A stretch of 55,109 bases of DNA from a virus: positions 1-55,109 of IMG/VR virus record IMGVR_UViG_3300041955_000444. One strand, given 5' to 3'. Positions 34,274-41,675 of this stretch are shown here, piece after piece; the first letter of the stretch is position 1, and the number at the start of each line of letters is the position of its first letter. The notes below the pieces were generated by a model. The model ran no database searches and had not been told where the DNA came from. It was given only the letters and a program-made list of their open reading frames with translations. Both the position numbers and the translations under genes were made by a program.

Positions 34274-35154
34274 GGCTTCGCGCTCGCGGGCGCGCCCTTG
34301 ACGTCCCTGAAATACTCCGCCAGCCCCGTTTCAAGCGGATACTCCGCCTTGACCCGTAGCGGAGCGGGCGTCATCAACTTCACCATCCCTCCGGCACTCG
34401 TCAGAATAACCCGGCGGTCCCCGACTTGCTTCGCCAGCAACGCATGGGAGAAGTACTGTCCGATCTTCGGGGCGAACTTCGACCCCACTGTTTGGGGGAA
34501 CCCCTCGGAGATGCCGACTTCGTTCGCCGTGAGGGCGATATGGCAAATCACAATAACATGGCACTTCACGGCGGAACTTTGAAGGGTCTGTAACAAGCGT
34601 GCTATCATGATTTGCGCGTTGTACGTGTCGGGTCGGTAGTCGCCTGACTTCGTACCGAAGTTCGCAAGGTTGCCCGAGATCGCAAGTTGCTGGTCCATCG
34701 CGGCCTGGGAGAGCCGTGAAAGCCCATCTAGCACCAGGACGTCTTGAGGCCCCCAAGTTCCGATGTTCCCGAAGGTCCGGTCCGGGCCGTCCTTCCAGTC
34801 GTTCATCTGTTCCATCGCCTTGGACCAAAGGTCGCCCTTGGGAACGTAGCGCTGCTTCCCCTGCGCGCCTGCGAGGACCATTGTTTCGTCCATCGACACG
34901 AACGAAAGCCGCGAGGCGACCGAGGCCGCTTGTTCCGCCGTCCAGAGCCCCTTCGCTTCGCGGCGGTAGATGCTCTGCGTGGCGTTCAGCATGTAGTCCC
35001 GGAGAATTTGGGTCTTTTTGTCGATGTCGAGGATTCGGACGTTGTAGCCCGCTGCGGCCAGCGACGCGAGGGAGCCCGTCTTTCCGGCGGCGTAGTGTCC
35101 AAGGTAAATTATCTTGTTCGGAAGGTCTTCTTGGGGGTCGTTGAACGTGGTCAT
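34270..35154 (-). CDS. Sak4-like RecA-fold ATPase (recombination mediator/annealing)
   Basis: The product has 294 residues. IIYLGHYAAGKTGSLASL carries the Walker A loop (GHYAAGKTG, 19-27), and QDVLVLDGLSRLS (137-149) is the Walker B. The compact single-domain layout, with a NAQIMIARLLQTLQ helix and VIVICHIALT strand, matches Sak4-type phage ATPases. These work with an SSB and an exonuclease in homologous recombination; a DUF669-like protein and a Cas4/RecB-like nuclease are close by on the same strand. Confidence 0.78.
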   Translation of the reverse strand: MTTFNDPQEDLPNKIIYLGHYAAGKTGSLASLAAAGYNVRILDIDKKTQILRDYMLNATQSIYRREAKGLWTAEQAASVASRLSFVSMDETMVLAGAQGKQRYVPKGDLWSKAMEQMNDWKDGPDRTFGNIGTWGPQDVLVLDGLSRLSQAAMDQQLAISGNLANFGTKSGDYRPDTYNAQIMIARLLQTLQSSAVKCHVIVICHIALTANEVGISEGFPQTVGSKFAPKIGQYFSHALLAKQVGDRRVILTSAGGMVKLMTPAPLRVKAEYPLETGLAEYFRDVKGAPASAKP

Positions 35155-35345
35155 CGAATGTGAATCTTTCTATTGATAAAATCAACAACATCGCTGATGT
35201 TTTTAAGGAGTGATGCTTTGCGCTTAACCAACAAACTCCCACACCAGTGACACGTTGTTGGAGGTTGCTGACCGCCGGCAGGCCAAAAACCACTCTGGCG
35301 GCCGCACTTTGGGCACCGAATGCTAAATACCGGACCTGATGCCAT
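35151..35345 (-). CDS. Small zinc-ribbon protein (64 aa)
   Basis: ATG 35345 gives MASGPVFSIRCPKCGRQSGF, with a second pair TCHWCGSLL about 20 residues on, so CPxCG and CxWC can bind zinc as a ribbon. The tail is helical. It overlaps the Sak4-like start by ATGA, so the two are co-translated. A role in nucleic-acid binding is plausible. Confidence 0.7.
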   Translation of the reverse strand: MASGPVFSIRCPKCGRQSGFWPAGGQQPPTTCHWCGSLLVKRKASLLKNISDVVDFINRKIHIR

Positions 35346-35431
35346 CTGTTTCTTCCCTTCGCGTGTCGCGTCAGCGAGAGGGGGTTGAACCCTCCACCTC
35401 CGGCGGGGCAAGAGCCCCAAACTTCGCGGGC
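35346..35431 (-). other. Spacer with short hairpins and a T-arm-like sequence
   Basis: On the minus strand this spacer holds GGGGCTCTTGCCCC and GAGGGTTCAACCCCCTC. The second (35378-35394) looks like a tRNA T-arm, but no acceptor or anticodon arm fits upstream, so I do not call a tRNA. Confidence 0.4.
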
Positions 35432-35629
35432 TTACGGCGTCGGTTGCGCGAACACGCTCTTGAAGGCCGCTTTGAGGGCGGCCTCAGCGGCCCCGAAGGC
35501 TTCGCGCGATCGCCCCAGCGCGTCCTCCGCCCTTGCGGACGCCTTGAGGTCGCTTTGGTAGATCGATTTGGCTTTGATGTAGGCGTCCTGCAATGCGCCG
35601 AGGTCAATGGGTTTTGATTTCGCGTTCAT
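35432..35629 (-). CDS. Small coiled-coil protein (65 aa)
   Basis: GAGGAAGGAAAG precedes ATG 35629. The whole product is Ala/Lys/Asp/Glu-rich helix (LGALQDAYIKAKSIYQSDLKA), probably a coiled coil. It lies between the Cas4-like nuclease and the zinc-ribbon gene. Function unknown. Confidence 0.65.
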   Translation of the reverse strand: MNAKSKPIDLGALQDAYIKAKSIYQSDLKASARAEDALGRSREAFGAAEAALKAAFKSVFAQPTP

Positions 35630-35650
35630 GGCTTTGCTTTCCTTCCTCTG

Positions 35651-36577
35651 TTAAAGCTTCGCTAACAAGCCTTCGCGTTCGGCTGACGAGGCCCCGCAGA
35701 CCCCGCGGAACCTGCACCCCCCGTACATCCCACACGCGGAGTCGTTCTGCGGCCACTCATTGCGCGCAAAGGCTTCGCTCAACCTGCGCAGATGCACCCT
35801 GGCGTCATCGAGCCATTCTTCGATGACCTCACGGGGCCGCGGGACGATCTCCCGGCGGAACGACGTGGCATTGGATCCAACTTCGATTCCGTCGAGGAGA
35901 ATGCCATCAGCTTCGATTCCGAAACACACGGAGGCCGCCGCGACGTATAGCGAAAATTGGCCGTCCGGGGTGTAGTTCTGAGCGGTCAAGTACCTCGCGT
36001 TCGACGAAGTCTTGGTGTCGGAAACAAGTAGCGCCCCGTTGAACCGCACGACCCTGTCGATTGTTCCGACGAAAGTGACTTGCTCGCCGCCGACCCCCGT
36101 GACGCCGGAGTCGAACTCGAACTGAACCTCGACTGCGGGCTTCCCCGACGGAAGTGCCGCAGTTTCGCAAGCGTCATCACGGTATTGGTCGATGTACCAC
36201 ACGAAGGTCCGTAGCAACGTGGCTCGGTTCTTCAGAGGGTCTTCGACGAACCCTGGCTTCGCTCGGGCGTGGTCCCAAGTTTCGCTTAGCAAGAAGCGAA
36301 AGGCCCCTTGGAGTGCAAGGTCATGATCCGCCCCTCTCGCCCGGTTGGTTTCGAAGATTGCTTTCGCTTGATGGATGAGGCTCCCGAAGCGCAAGTTGGG
36401 ATCGTCGGGGCGCTTCCCTTTCGCCAGGAGCACCTCATAGAGATACTTCCGGGGGCACGCCTTGAACACTTGGAAGGTCGAGGCGTTCACTCGGGTTTGT
36501 GCGCCCGGCGCGGCGGAGAATTGGTCCCCGTAGAAGGATTGTTTCGGCACGCGCGGGAGCGAAAGGAGGTTGGCCAT
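35651..36577 (-). CDS. Cas4/RecB-like PD-(D/E)XK nuclease with Fe-S cysteines
   Basis: The product has 308 residues from ATG 36577. STFQVFKACPRKYLYEVL starts the fold, with Cys41; GSLIHQA supplies His69. The catalytic core is FVGTIDRVVRF (Asp174) and VSDTKTSS (Asp187, Lys189), then GQFSLYVAA as the helical Q...Y segment. The C-terminal CGMYGGCRFRGVC gives Cys282, 288 and 294, which with Cys41 can hold a 4Fe-4S cluster as in Cas4 and AddB. It is probably the exonuclease that feeds the Sak4-like recombination system. Confidence 0.85.
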   Translation of the reverse strand: MANLLSLPRVPKQSFYGDQFSAAPGAQTRVNASTFQVFKACPRKYLYEVLLAKGKRPDDPNLRFGSLIHQAKAIFETNRARGADHDLALQGAFRFLLSETWDHARAKPGFVEDPLKNRATLLRTFVWYIDQYRDDACETAALPSGKPAVEVQFEFDSGVTGVGGEQVTFVGTIDRVVRFNGALLVSDTKTSSNARYLTAQNYTPDGQFSLYVAAASVCFGIEADGILLDGIEVGSNATSFRREIVPRPREVIEEWLDDARVHLRRLSEAFARNEWPQNDSACGMYGGCRFRGVCGASSAEREGLLAKL

Positions 36578-36581
36578 GGGA

Positions 36582-36848
36582 TTAGAACTCCACGTCGCTG
36601 GCGTCTGCGCCGAAGGCCCCATTGAGGATCACTTTCGCGGTAGGGCCTGCGGCGCGGCGGGTCGTCGCTTTCGCCGGCTTCGCTCCCAGCGCTCGTTCAT
36701 AGCGCTCTCGATACTGTCGCAACTCTTCGATGTATGCCAGCTCTGCCGCGGGGGACATTTCCTCGGGCGACATGAGCGACAGATCGCTCAGCGAAAACGC
36801 ACTTGCTTCTGCAAGCACTTCAGGTGAAGTGGGAAACTCATTTGCCAC
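36582..36848 (-). CDS. Hypothetical acidic protein (88 aa)
   Basis: The N-terminal half is acidic and helical (SPEEMSPAAELAYIEELRQY), the second half basic Ala/Lys/Thr-rich. It lies directly before the Cas4-like nuclease and overlaps the upstream gene. No family recognised. Confidence 0.6.
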   Translation of the reverse strand: MANEFPTSPEVLAEASAFSLSDLSLMSPEEMSPAAELAYIEELRQYRERYERALGAKPAKATTRRAAGPTAKVILNGAFGADASDVEF

Positions 36849-37074
36849 GGGGAGTTCCTTCCGGGAGGGTCGAGTTGTTTTTTATGTACGTTGCGAAGGC
36901 TTCGAGTTCCTCTGCGGTGAAGTCCCCGTCGCTACCGGGTGCCCATGATATCCAACGTTCACCGAGGGCGAAGCTGTTGTCAGCTCCACTAATGATACCG
37001 AAATCGCTGTAGTGTAAATTCCCGTTCTCATCAAGATAATCCTTGAGGAATTCCTTTGCTTTGTCATAGGTCAT
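36838..37074 (-). CDS. Hypothetical acidic protein (78 aa)
   Basis: The product (MTYDKAKEFLKDYLDENGN..., then GDFTAEELEAFATYI) has the look of small phage proteins of mixed fold. Its ends overlap both neighbours by about ten bases, consistent with a tightly packed operon. Function unknown. Confidence 0.6.
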   Translation of the reverse strand: MTYDKAKEFLKDYLDENGNLHYSDFGIISGADNSFALGERWISWAPGSDGDFTAEELEAFATYIKNNSTLPEGTPRGK

Positions 37075-37345
37075 TGGTGCTGCTCCCGCTGTCGCTCCCG
37101 CTGTCGCTTTTGAAGAACTTGTCTAGCGCCGGCAGGGGCTTCGCCTCGGGCCGAAGCCGGTCCAGTCTTCGTGCGATGCGTTCTTGGTAGTCCCGAACGC
37201 CCTTTCGGATCATCTGTCGGATTGCGACGGAAACCCCGAGCTTCGCTTCGGATTGACGGCCGAAGTGCTGCTGGAGGAAGTCCCAGTCGGTTTCGTATAG
37301 CTCTAGGTGGCGCGACACCACAGGCTCATCGTGCTTCCGGGACAT
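37064..37345 (-). CDS. Possible ribbon-helix-helix-type small protein (93 aa)
   Basis: ATG 37345 gives MSRKHDEPVVSRHLELYETD, followed by LGVSVAIRQMIRKGVRDYQERIARR, a beta-then-two-helix layout that could be a ribbon-helix-helix DNA-binding fold. The C-terminus has an SDSGSDSGS repeat from a short tandem DNA repeat (about 37083-37103). A regulatory role is possible but unproven. Confidence 0.5.
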   Translation of the reverse strand: MSRKHDEPVVSRHLELYETDWDFLQQHFGRQSEAKLGVSVAIRQMIRKGVRDYQERIARRLDRLRPEAKPLPALDKFFKSDSGSDSGSSTNDL

Positions 37346-37736
37346 CTCGGCGAGTCTCCTTCGTCGGCAGTGATGCGAGCCATTGTGCGTGTTGCTCTGC
37401 GGCGATTTTTGTGGCGTGTTCCGCGTCGTGTGCCCAGACGTTATAGACACCTCCGCCCTTCCAATGAAATCCATCATCCGTGAAGTTTTTTAACTCATTC
37501 ACAGTGACGGAGTTATCCGCATAACGAAATGACACGCTGAAACAGCGTAAGCCCTCGTTTAACTCGTCGATTCCGGGGTCCAGAACCTTCTCACGGATCA
37601 AAGGCTCCGACCATTCATTCTCCGGGTCTCTTATAAACGCTAAGATCCTTTCGGCATTCTCTTTCGTCGAGAAAATCCCCACGACTCGGTAGTCGGAGTA
37701 TTCACCTTGTTCGATAATCCAACATGAATGCGCCAT
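37326..37736 (-). CDS. Hypothetical protein (136 aa)
   Basis: The product begins MAHSCWIIEQGEYSDYRVVG, with FSTKENAERIL, a pattern seen in small phage proteins of DUF7336-like type, but I cannot confirm it. A Trp/Gly-rich middle and helical tail follow. It starts in an ATGA overlap with the upstream gene. Confidence 0.55.
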   Translation of the reverse strand: MAHSCWIIEQGEYSDYRVVGIFSTKENAERILAFIRDPENEWSEPLIREKVLDPGIDELNEGLRCFSVSFRYADNSVTVNELKNFTDDGFHWKGGGVYNVWAHDAEHATKIAAEQHAQWLASLPTKETRRDVPEAR

Positions 37737-37975
37737 CAGAAAAGATCCTCTCCCAAAGCCGCGGACGCTCGGTCGCCCCGCAGGATCACAAGGTTCCCCT
37801 CGGGATGCCCCGAAAGCTCCCTAAACCGCACCGGCGGAAGCTCCGCATCGGGGTGTTCTTCGCGGGCTCGTGCGAACGCCTGCATGGCACGAGATGGGTC
37901 GGACGTCCGAATGAGCAACCCGTGTTCCGCTTGCGACGCTCGGAACATGATATTGAGAAGGTCCGTAAGGGTCAC
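37736..37975 (-). CDS. Hypothetical protein (79 aa)
   Basis: GTG 37975 start. MTLTDLLNIMFRASQAEHGL, then LLIRTSDPSRAMQAFARAREE resembles small conserved phage proteins of proteobacterial phages with an LLIRTSDP.RA motif. Overlaps the next gene by ATGA. Function unknown. Confidence 0.6.
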   Translation of the reverse strand: MTLTDLLNIMFRASQAEHGLLIRTSDPSRAMQAFARAREEHPDAELPPVRFRELSGHPEGNLVILRGDRASAALGEDLF

Positions 37976-37977
37976 TC

Positions 37978-38076
37978 TTAGTCACCCCAACTATGGCACC
38001 AAATCCATCCAACGCCCAACAGTCCTATTGAGAGTTTGCGGAACAGCGGGGCGTCCCCGAAGATTTCGAGTTCCAT
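37978..38076 (-). CDS. 32-aa hydrophobic peptide
   Basis: AAGGGAGAC precedes ATG 38076. MELEIFGDAPLFRKL is followed by SIGLLGVGWIWCHSWGD, which may be a short membrane-associated segment. It starts right after the upstream stop (TAAAATG) and stops three bases before the next GTG start. Too short for most gene callers. Confidence 0.5.
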   Translation of the reverse strand: MELEIFGDAPLFRKLSIGLLGVGWIWCHSWGD

Positions 38077-38077
38077 T

Positions 38078-38311
38078 TTAGTCTCCCTTCGCTCTGTTAG
38101 CTGAGGCTTCGTCGAACATCTTGTCGAATTCGTCGTCGTCGCCGCCGCATCGCCATCGTTCGATGGCATCACCCCAATCCTGCATACAGCTTTCACAAAC
38201 ATATTCGTAGTAATAGAGTTCCTCTTCCGTCAGGATACAACCGCAACCCGGAAGCGGGGATTCTCCTAAACAAATGAACGTTTTGGGGCCTGACAGCCAC
38301 CCTTTAGACAT
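38078..38311 (-). CDS. Cys-containing acidic protein (77 aa)
   Basis: The product has five Cys (FICLGE, GCGC, YVCESCMQDW) in the first 45 residues and an acidic C-terminus (GGDDDEFDKMF). CGC plus CESC could form a zinc-binding site. No family recognised. Confidence 0.6.
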   Translation of the reverse strand: MSKGWLSGPKTFICLGESPLPGCGCILTEEELYYYEYVCESCMQDWGDAIERWRCGGDDDEFDKMFDEASANRAKGD

Positions 38312-38386
38312 CTTCGTAGCCCCTCGCTCCTTCGTAGCCCGTAGCCCGTAGCCCCGCAGCCCCTCGCCCTGCTTCGCCTCGCTTCA
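38312..38386 (-). repeat. Short CGTAGCC repeats in a spacer
   Basis: The spacer between two leftward genes contains several copies of CGTAGCC or CGCAGCC, partly in tandem (TTCGTAGCCC twice, then CGTAGCCCGTAGCCC). I see no ORF. The source of the repeat is unknown. Confidence 0.5.
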
Positions 38387-38923
38387 CTAGAAAAGTTCCG
38401 ATAACATCCGTGCGCGCTCTGCCGCCGACGCTTCGACTCGCACTCGCGCCGCTTCGCGTAGGAGGGGATCTTCCTGAAGCGCCACGGTTGCTTTCGCGCG
38501 TTGCTCAGGCGTAAGTGTCATTCCCCTGGCGGATTCTTCCGCCGCCACGCGAAGCACTACCAACCTCGCTACTTCCGCGTCAAACTCGCCCGTGCCAAGT
38601 TCAGGGGCGGCGTCATCGGCGCCAAGCCTCGTCGGTCGGTCCGATTGCACCCCACGTGGATCGGGAAGCCTCTCTAGGCCCACTTCGCGGTCAAACTCCG
38701 CAACTTGCGTCGTGAGGTGCCTTAGTTCGCCTTCGCTAAGTGTTCGCCGGCCGGACTTCGCTCGGAGCTTCTCTAGCACCTTGAAGCCCTTCTTACGAAC
38801 CCGCTCCGCGCGCGCCACGTCGAGCACTTCGCGCTCCGCGACGCCGACGTCCCCGCCTTCGCTGTAGCGGGGCGTGATGGGGAACGAATATGGGCCAATG
38901 TTCACTGAGCGGGGAGGTGACAT
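38387..38923 (-). CDS. Hypothetical protein (178 aa) after tandem promoter-like elements
   Basis: The product starts MSPPRSVNIGPYSFPITPRY and is then mostly charged helix (RAERVRKKGFKVLEKLRAK; AEESARGMTLTPEQRAK). It is the first gene downstream of two promoter-like elements (38953-38979 and 39001-39034), which suggests a sub-operon start. No domain recognised. Confidence 0.6.
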   Translation of the reverse strand: MSPPRSVNIGPYSFPITPRYSEGGDVGVAEREVLDVARAERVRKKGFKVLEKLRAKSGRRTLSEGELRHLTTQVAEFDREVGLERLPDPRGVQSDRPTRLGADDAAPELGTGEFDAEVARLVVLRVAAEESARGMTLTPEQRAKATVALQEDPLLREAARVRVEASAAERARMLSELF

Positions 38924-38952
38924 GGGGCGAGGTTCCGGAGAGGGGTGGTTAT

Positions 38953-38979
38953 GGGGCAGTGTGGCATAGTGGCCGGGGC
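38953..38979 (-). promoter_or_regulatory. Promoter-like element (copy D)
   Basis: On the minus strand GCCCCGGCC (38979-38971), seven bases, CACACT, then GCCCC. The spacing equals the other copies; the -10 match is poor. It stands 30 bases upstream of the gene at 38923. Confidence 0.45.
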
Positions 38980-39000
38980 GGCGTCAAGGGGACTTGCGTA

Positions 39001-39034
39001 GGCCAGGGGGGCATTATGCCACTATGGCCGGGGC
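39001..39034 (-). promoter_or_regulatory. Promoter-like element (copy C)
   Basis: On the minus strand GCCCCGGCC (39034-39026), seven bases ending GTGG, CATAAT (39018-39013), GCCCC, and GGCC at the position of the right repeat (39004-39001). It matches copies A and B in spacing, and CATAAT differs from TATAAT by one base. It would drive the sub-operon beginning at 38923. Confidence 0.6.
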
Positions 39035-39050
39035 AAACTCTCCCCCGCCA

Positions 39051-39740
39051 TCACTTCCCCTCCTTAGCTGAACGGGCACGGATGGCAGCGGCGATGTCGC
39101 GTGTTGCGATGTTATAGCCGGAGAGCATCGCGCCGTTATTATAGGAAGAGCTTGGTCCTTTGCCAAACTGGTTCCCAGCGATCTTCGCACAAGCCTCGCG
39201 CTCGGCCGCAATTTCGTTCGCCACAGTTTCGTCAATGTTTGCTTTAACGAGGGCGGACAGAGGTGGCGCGTCATCGAGCGCGGTCTTGGCGAGTACGGTG
39301 TCGATCTGGGCAAGATGCGACGCGTAGCCTTCGTTCCTGTCGACAACGCAGCGCTTAACGTATCTGCGGGCTTGCATGAGCGCCGCGACGAGTTCGTCAT
39401 GGATATCGGCTCGGCTCCGGGAAGGCGGATGCGAGGGCGGCCTCACAAGATGGCTGTGCCAGATCATTTCCCGATAGTAATCGAGGACATCTTTTGCCGA
39501 ATCTAGCCCCTCCCTTGCCATCACAAGGGCGTTGGTGAGACGGGTGATGGCGACGTCGCGCTGGTGAAGCGCGAATTGACGATGCGGCCTAGCTTGCGAA
39601 GCCCGGAGGGCAGCAAGGATAGCTGCTCGATCAGCTCGATTCAGTCCCATTAAGATAGCTGACGGTCCTTCATCGAGACCTTGCGCGCTTGATTGAGCGT
39701 TTTCGAGTGTTTTGGCAAATCGTTCCATCAGCTTTCTCAT
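39051..39740 (-). CDS. Hypothetical phage protein (229 aa)
   Basis: AAGGAGG precedes ATG 39740. The product is helical. Its C-terminus, AEREACAKIAGNQFGKGPSS... then GYNIATRDIAAAIRAR, carries a motif common at the end of uncharacterised phage proteins (REACA.IA ... IAAAIRAR). The segment LTNALVMAREGLDSAK resembles LLATLVMAREGLDGMI in the next protein upstream, so the two may share a repeat or ancestry. Confidence 0.6.
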   Translation of the reverse strand: MRKLMERFAKTLENAQSSAQGLDEGPSAILMGLNRADRAAILAALRASQARPHRQFALHQRDVAITRLTNALVMAREGLDSAKDVLDYYREMIWHSHLVRPPSHPPSRSRADIHDELVAALMQARRYVKRCVVDRNEGYASHLAQIDTVLAKTALDDAPPLSALVKANIDETVANEIAAEREACAKIAGNQFGKGPSSSYNNGAMLSGYNIATRDIAAAIRARSAKEGK

Positions 39741-39985
39741 TGCTTCCCCTCCTTGAGCGCGGCGTCGACCTGAGCTAGGGCGAAGCGGGCGCGGCCCAAC
39801 TGTTCGTTTGCGCCCTTAGCCAGCGGCGAGCCGTATTGCGTCATCTTCTCCCACTCAGCAATCATGCCGTCTAGCCCCTCCCTTGCCATCACAAGGGTGG
39901 CGAGGAGGCGGACGATAGTGGCGTCGCGCAGATCGGGCGCTGGTACGTAATCAGGCTGGTTCATGAGGTCTGTTATTTCACTCAT
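39737..39985 (-). CDS. Hypothetical protein (82 aa)
   Basis: ATG 39985 follows AAGGAAG in a leader that is nearly repeated before the gene at 40475. MSEITDLMNQPDYVPAPDLR precedes a helical body with LVMAREGLDGMIAEWEKM, related to a segment of its downstream neighbour. Function unknown. Confidence 0.6.
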   Translation of the reverse strand: MSEITDLMNQPDYVPAPDLRDATIVRLLATLVMAREGLDGMIAEWEKMTQYGSPLAKGANEQLGRARFALAQVDAALKEGKQ

Positions 39986-40058
39986 CTCGCTTCTTCCTTT
40001 AGAGGGATTAGGAGGCGACGCCACGCTCGCGTCGTCTTGGCGCGATCTTGGGGGACGG

Positions 40059-40475
40059 TCATTGGAAACACTCCATGACGCGTATCCAGCCATCGGGCAC
40101 TTTTTGCGGATAATATACAGCACCACTACCCCTACTTCCGCCTCCGCCTCCGCCTCCGCCTCCGCTTGAAGTGATCATTGCCTTAAGTTCGGCCTCAGTT
40201 GGCCATGGATACATATATCCATCTTGCGAGATTGAAAATCGCATAGATTGTGGTGTTGGGAGTTTAGCAACCATTTGATCACATTCATCCTTGGTAAGCC
40301 CTTTAATTAAAGAGACGGTGCCACCAAAGGTAACGGTCAATAGTTTCCAGTCGGGGCTACCGCCTCGAACCCCGTTTGCATCATCAGCCATAACTGTCGA
40401 ACTCCACAGGGTAATTGCGACGATAGCGGAGAATCCCGCGCGCCAGCGACGAGCCAAGCTTTGCGGGTTGCTCAT
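40059..40475 (-). CDS. Exported protein with glycine run (138 aa)
   Basis: The ATG at 40475 gives a Sec-like leader (ARRWRAGFSAIVAITLW, SSTVMADD). A mature domain of about 70 residues follows, then a run of nine Gly (from CTCCGC repeats at about 40136-40165) and a short Trp/Tyr/Cys tail. This is an exported protein in the early leftward cluster, so it may act in the periplasm or envelope of the infected cell. No family recognised. Confidence 0.6.
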   Translation of the reverse strand: MSNPQSLARRWRAGFSAIVAITLWSSTVMADDANGVRGGSPDWKLLTVTFGGTVSLIKGLTKDECDQMVAKLPTPQSMRFSISQDGYMYPWPTEAELKAMITSSGGGGGGGGGSRGSGAVYYPQKVPDGWIRVMECFQ

Positions 40476-40867
40476 CTCGCTTCTTTCTTTGGAGGGGTTG
40501 GGGGGATTCCGTTCATAAGAATTGTGATTGGTGTCGGCTGTCTCGCAGCCCAATCGGTGACGACTTTTTGATAGTGTTCAAGTTGTGCCATGATGTAGAC
40601 GTGCTCGTGGTGAAACCTTTCGCGCGCTTGTTTGATTTCACGCTCAGCACGATCTTGTTCATCGTCAAGACGGTTGCCTAACCATTCGTTATCCTTCCGC
40701 AACGCGGCTACTTCGGCAAGAGCGGCATCGCGTTCCTCGATTACCGCCAGATGAGCTTGTCCCTCTCGCGTGAGGGCCACGTTAAGCGCGTCACGGTCCT
40801 GCTCCGCCGCGATGAGCGCCTCCATCGCTTCGTCACTCGCGTTCACCTTCTCTCCGTCGATCGTCAT
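40472..40867 (-). CDS. Coiled-coil protein (131 aa)
   Basis: GGAGGT eight bases before ATG 40867 fixes the start; the open frame upstream is a Pro-rich shadow of the Ala-rich gene. The product is a long charged coiled coil (IEERDAALAEVAALRKDNEW; DRAEREIKQARERFHHEHV). It overlaps the exported-protein gene by four bases. Function unknown. Confidence 0.65.
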   Translation of the reverse strand: MTIDGEKVNASDEAMEALIAAEQDRDALNVALTREGQAHLAVIEERDAALAEVAALRKDNEWLGNRLDDEQDRAEREIKQARERFHHEHVYIMAQLEHYQKVVTDWAARQPTPITILMNGIPPTPPKKEAR

Positions 40868-40901
40868 CACCTGACCTCCTGCGTTGCCGCTGCCATCCGC
40901 G

Positions 40902-41675
40902 TTACGCCACTTCGACGGTCGGCAGCGGACAATCTTCCGGCTCCTGGTCGCCGAACCACGCGACGAGGCGATCGGCCTGCCAATTTTCTTCGGCTGATTG
41001 AGCGGCGGCGTCGGCGGCAGCGGCGGCGTAGGCGTCGGCGGCGTCGGCGGCGTAGGCGGCGTCGGCGGCAGCGTGGGCGGCGGCGAAGGCGGCAGCGAAG
41101 GCGGCGGCTTCGGCGGCGTAGGCAGCGTGGGCGGCAGCGTGGGCGGCAGCGTTGGCGGCGTGGGCGGCGGCGTGGGCGACGGCGTTGGCGGCGTTGGCGT
41201 AGGCGTAGGCGGCGTAGGCGTCGGCGGCGTGGGCGACGGCGTTGGCGGCAGCGTTGGCGGCGGCGTTGGCAGCGAAGGCGGCGGCGTTGGCGGCGGCGTG
41301 GACGGCGTGGGCGGCGTCGGCGGCGTGGGCGTCGGCGGCGTGGACGGAAATCTCACCGCGCGCACAAGCGCGGGCGGCGATGATCGCCTTCCGCGGCGCA
41401 CTCGATTTGCCGTTCCTCTCGTAAAGATGCAGCACGTGTGCTGCGCAATCTGCGGCCCACAGGCGAATGCGCCTTCTCGCGTCGTCATTGTCTTTTGCCA
41501 ACGCCAAAGCGAGCCATTTCAGATCGTCGTATGGAACGCCGGCTGCGCGCAGATCGGCTATGCTCGCCGGCTTGGCGTTCCAAGCGACGATGCCGCCGAG
41601 TTGTCGAACGGCGGACCGCAGCCCAGACTCGCAGGGCCGGAGCGCCTTCACGTCGTCGTAAGAGACATTGATCAT
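40902..41675 (-). CDS. Alanine-rich repeat protein (257 aa)
   Basis: Residues 1-110 are an ordinary folded region; LWAADCAAHVLHLYERNG and APRKAIIAARACARGEI resemble the start of proteins annotated as Imm5-like putative immunity proteins. Residues 115-225 are almost pure Ala with single polar or aromatic residues (H, N, D, Y, F, V) every third or fourth position, from GC-rich short repeats in the DNA (about 41000-41345). A long, one-sided Ala helix is expected. The reverse strand shows long Gly- and Arg-rich frames that are artefacts of the repeat. Confidence 0.65.
   Translation of the reverse strand: MINVSYDDVKALRPCESGLRSAVRQLGGIVAWNAKPASIADLRAAGVPYDDLKWLALALAKDNDDARRRIRLWAADCAAHVLHLYERNGKSSAPRKAIIAARACARGEISVHAADAHAADAAHAVHAAANAAAFAANAAANAAANAVAHAADAYAAYAYANAANAVAHAAAHAANAAAHAAAHAAYAAEAAAFAAAFAAAHAAADAAYAADAADAYAAAAADAAAQSAEENWQADRLVAWFGDQEPEDCPLPTVEVA

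Noticed and set aside
35378-35394. tRNA T-arm-like sequence on the minus strand (GAGGGTTCAACCCCCTC)
   Set aside because: No matching acceptor, D or anticodon arm can be drawn around it; the GGGGCTCTTGCCCC upstream has a four-base loop.
40751-41383. Arg-rich and Gly-rich plus-strand ORFs opposite the Ala-rich gene
   Set aside because: They are antisense frames of a GCG/GGC repeat, without ribosome sites.
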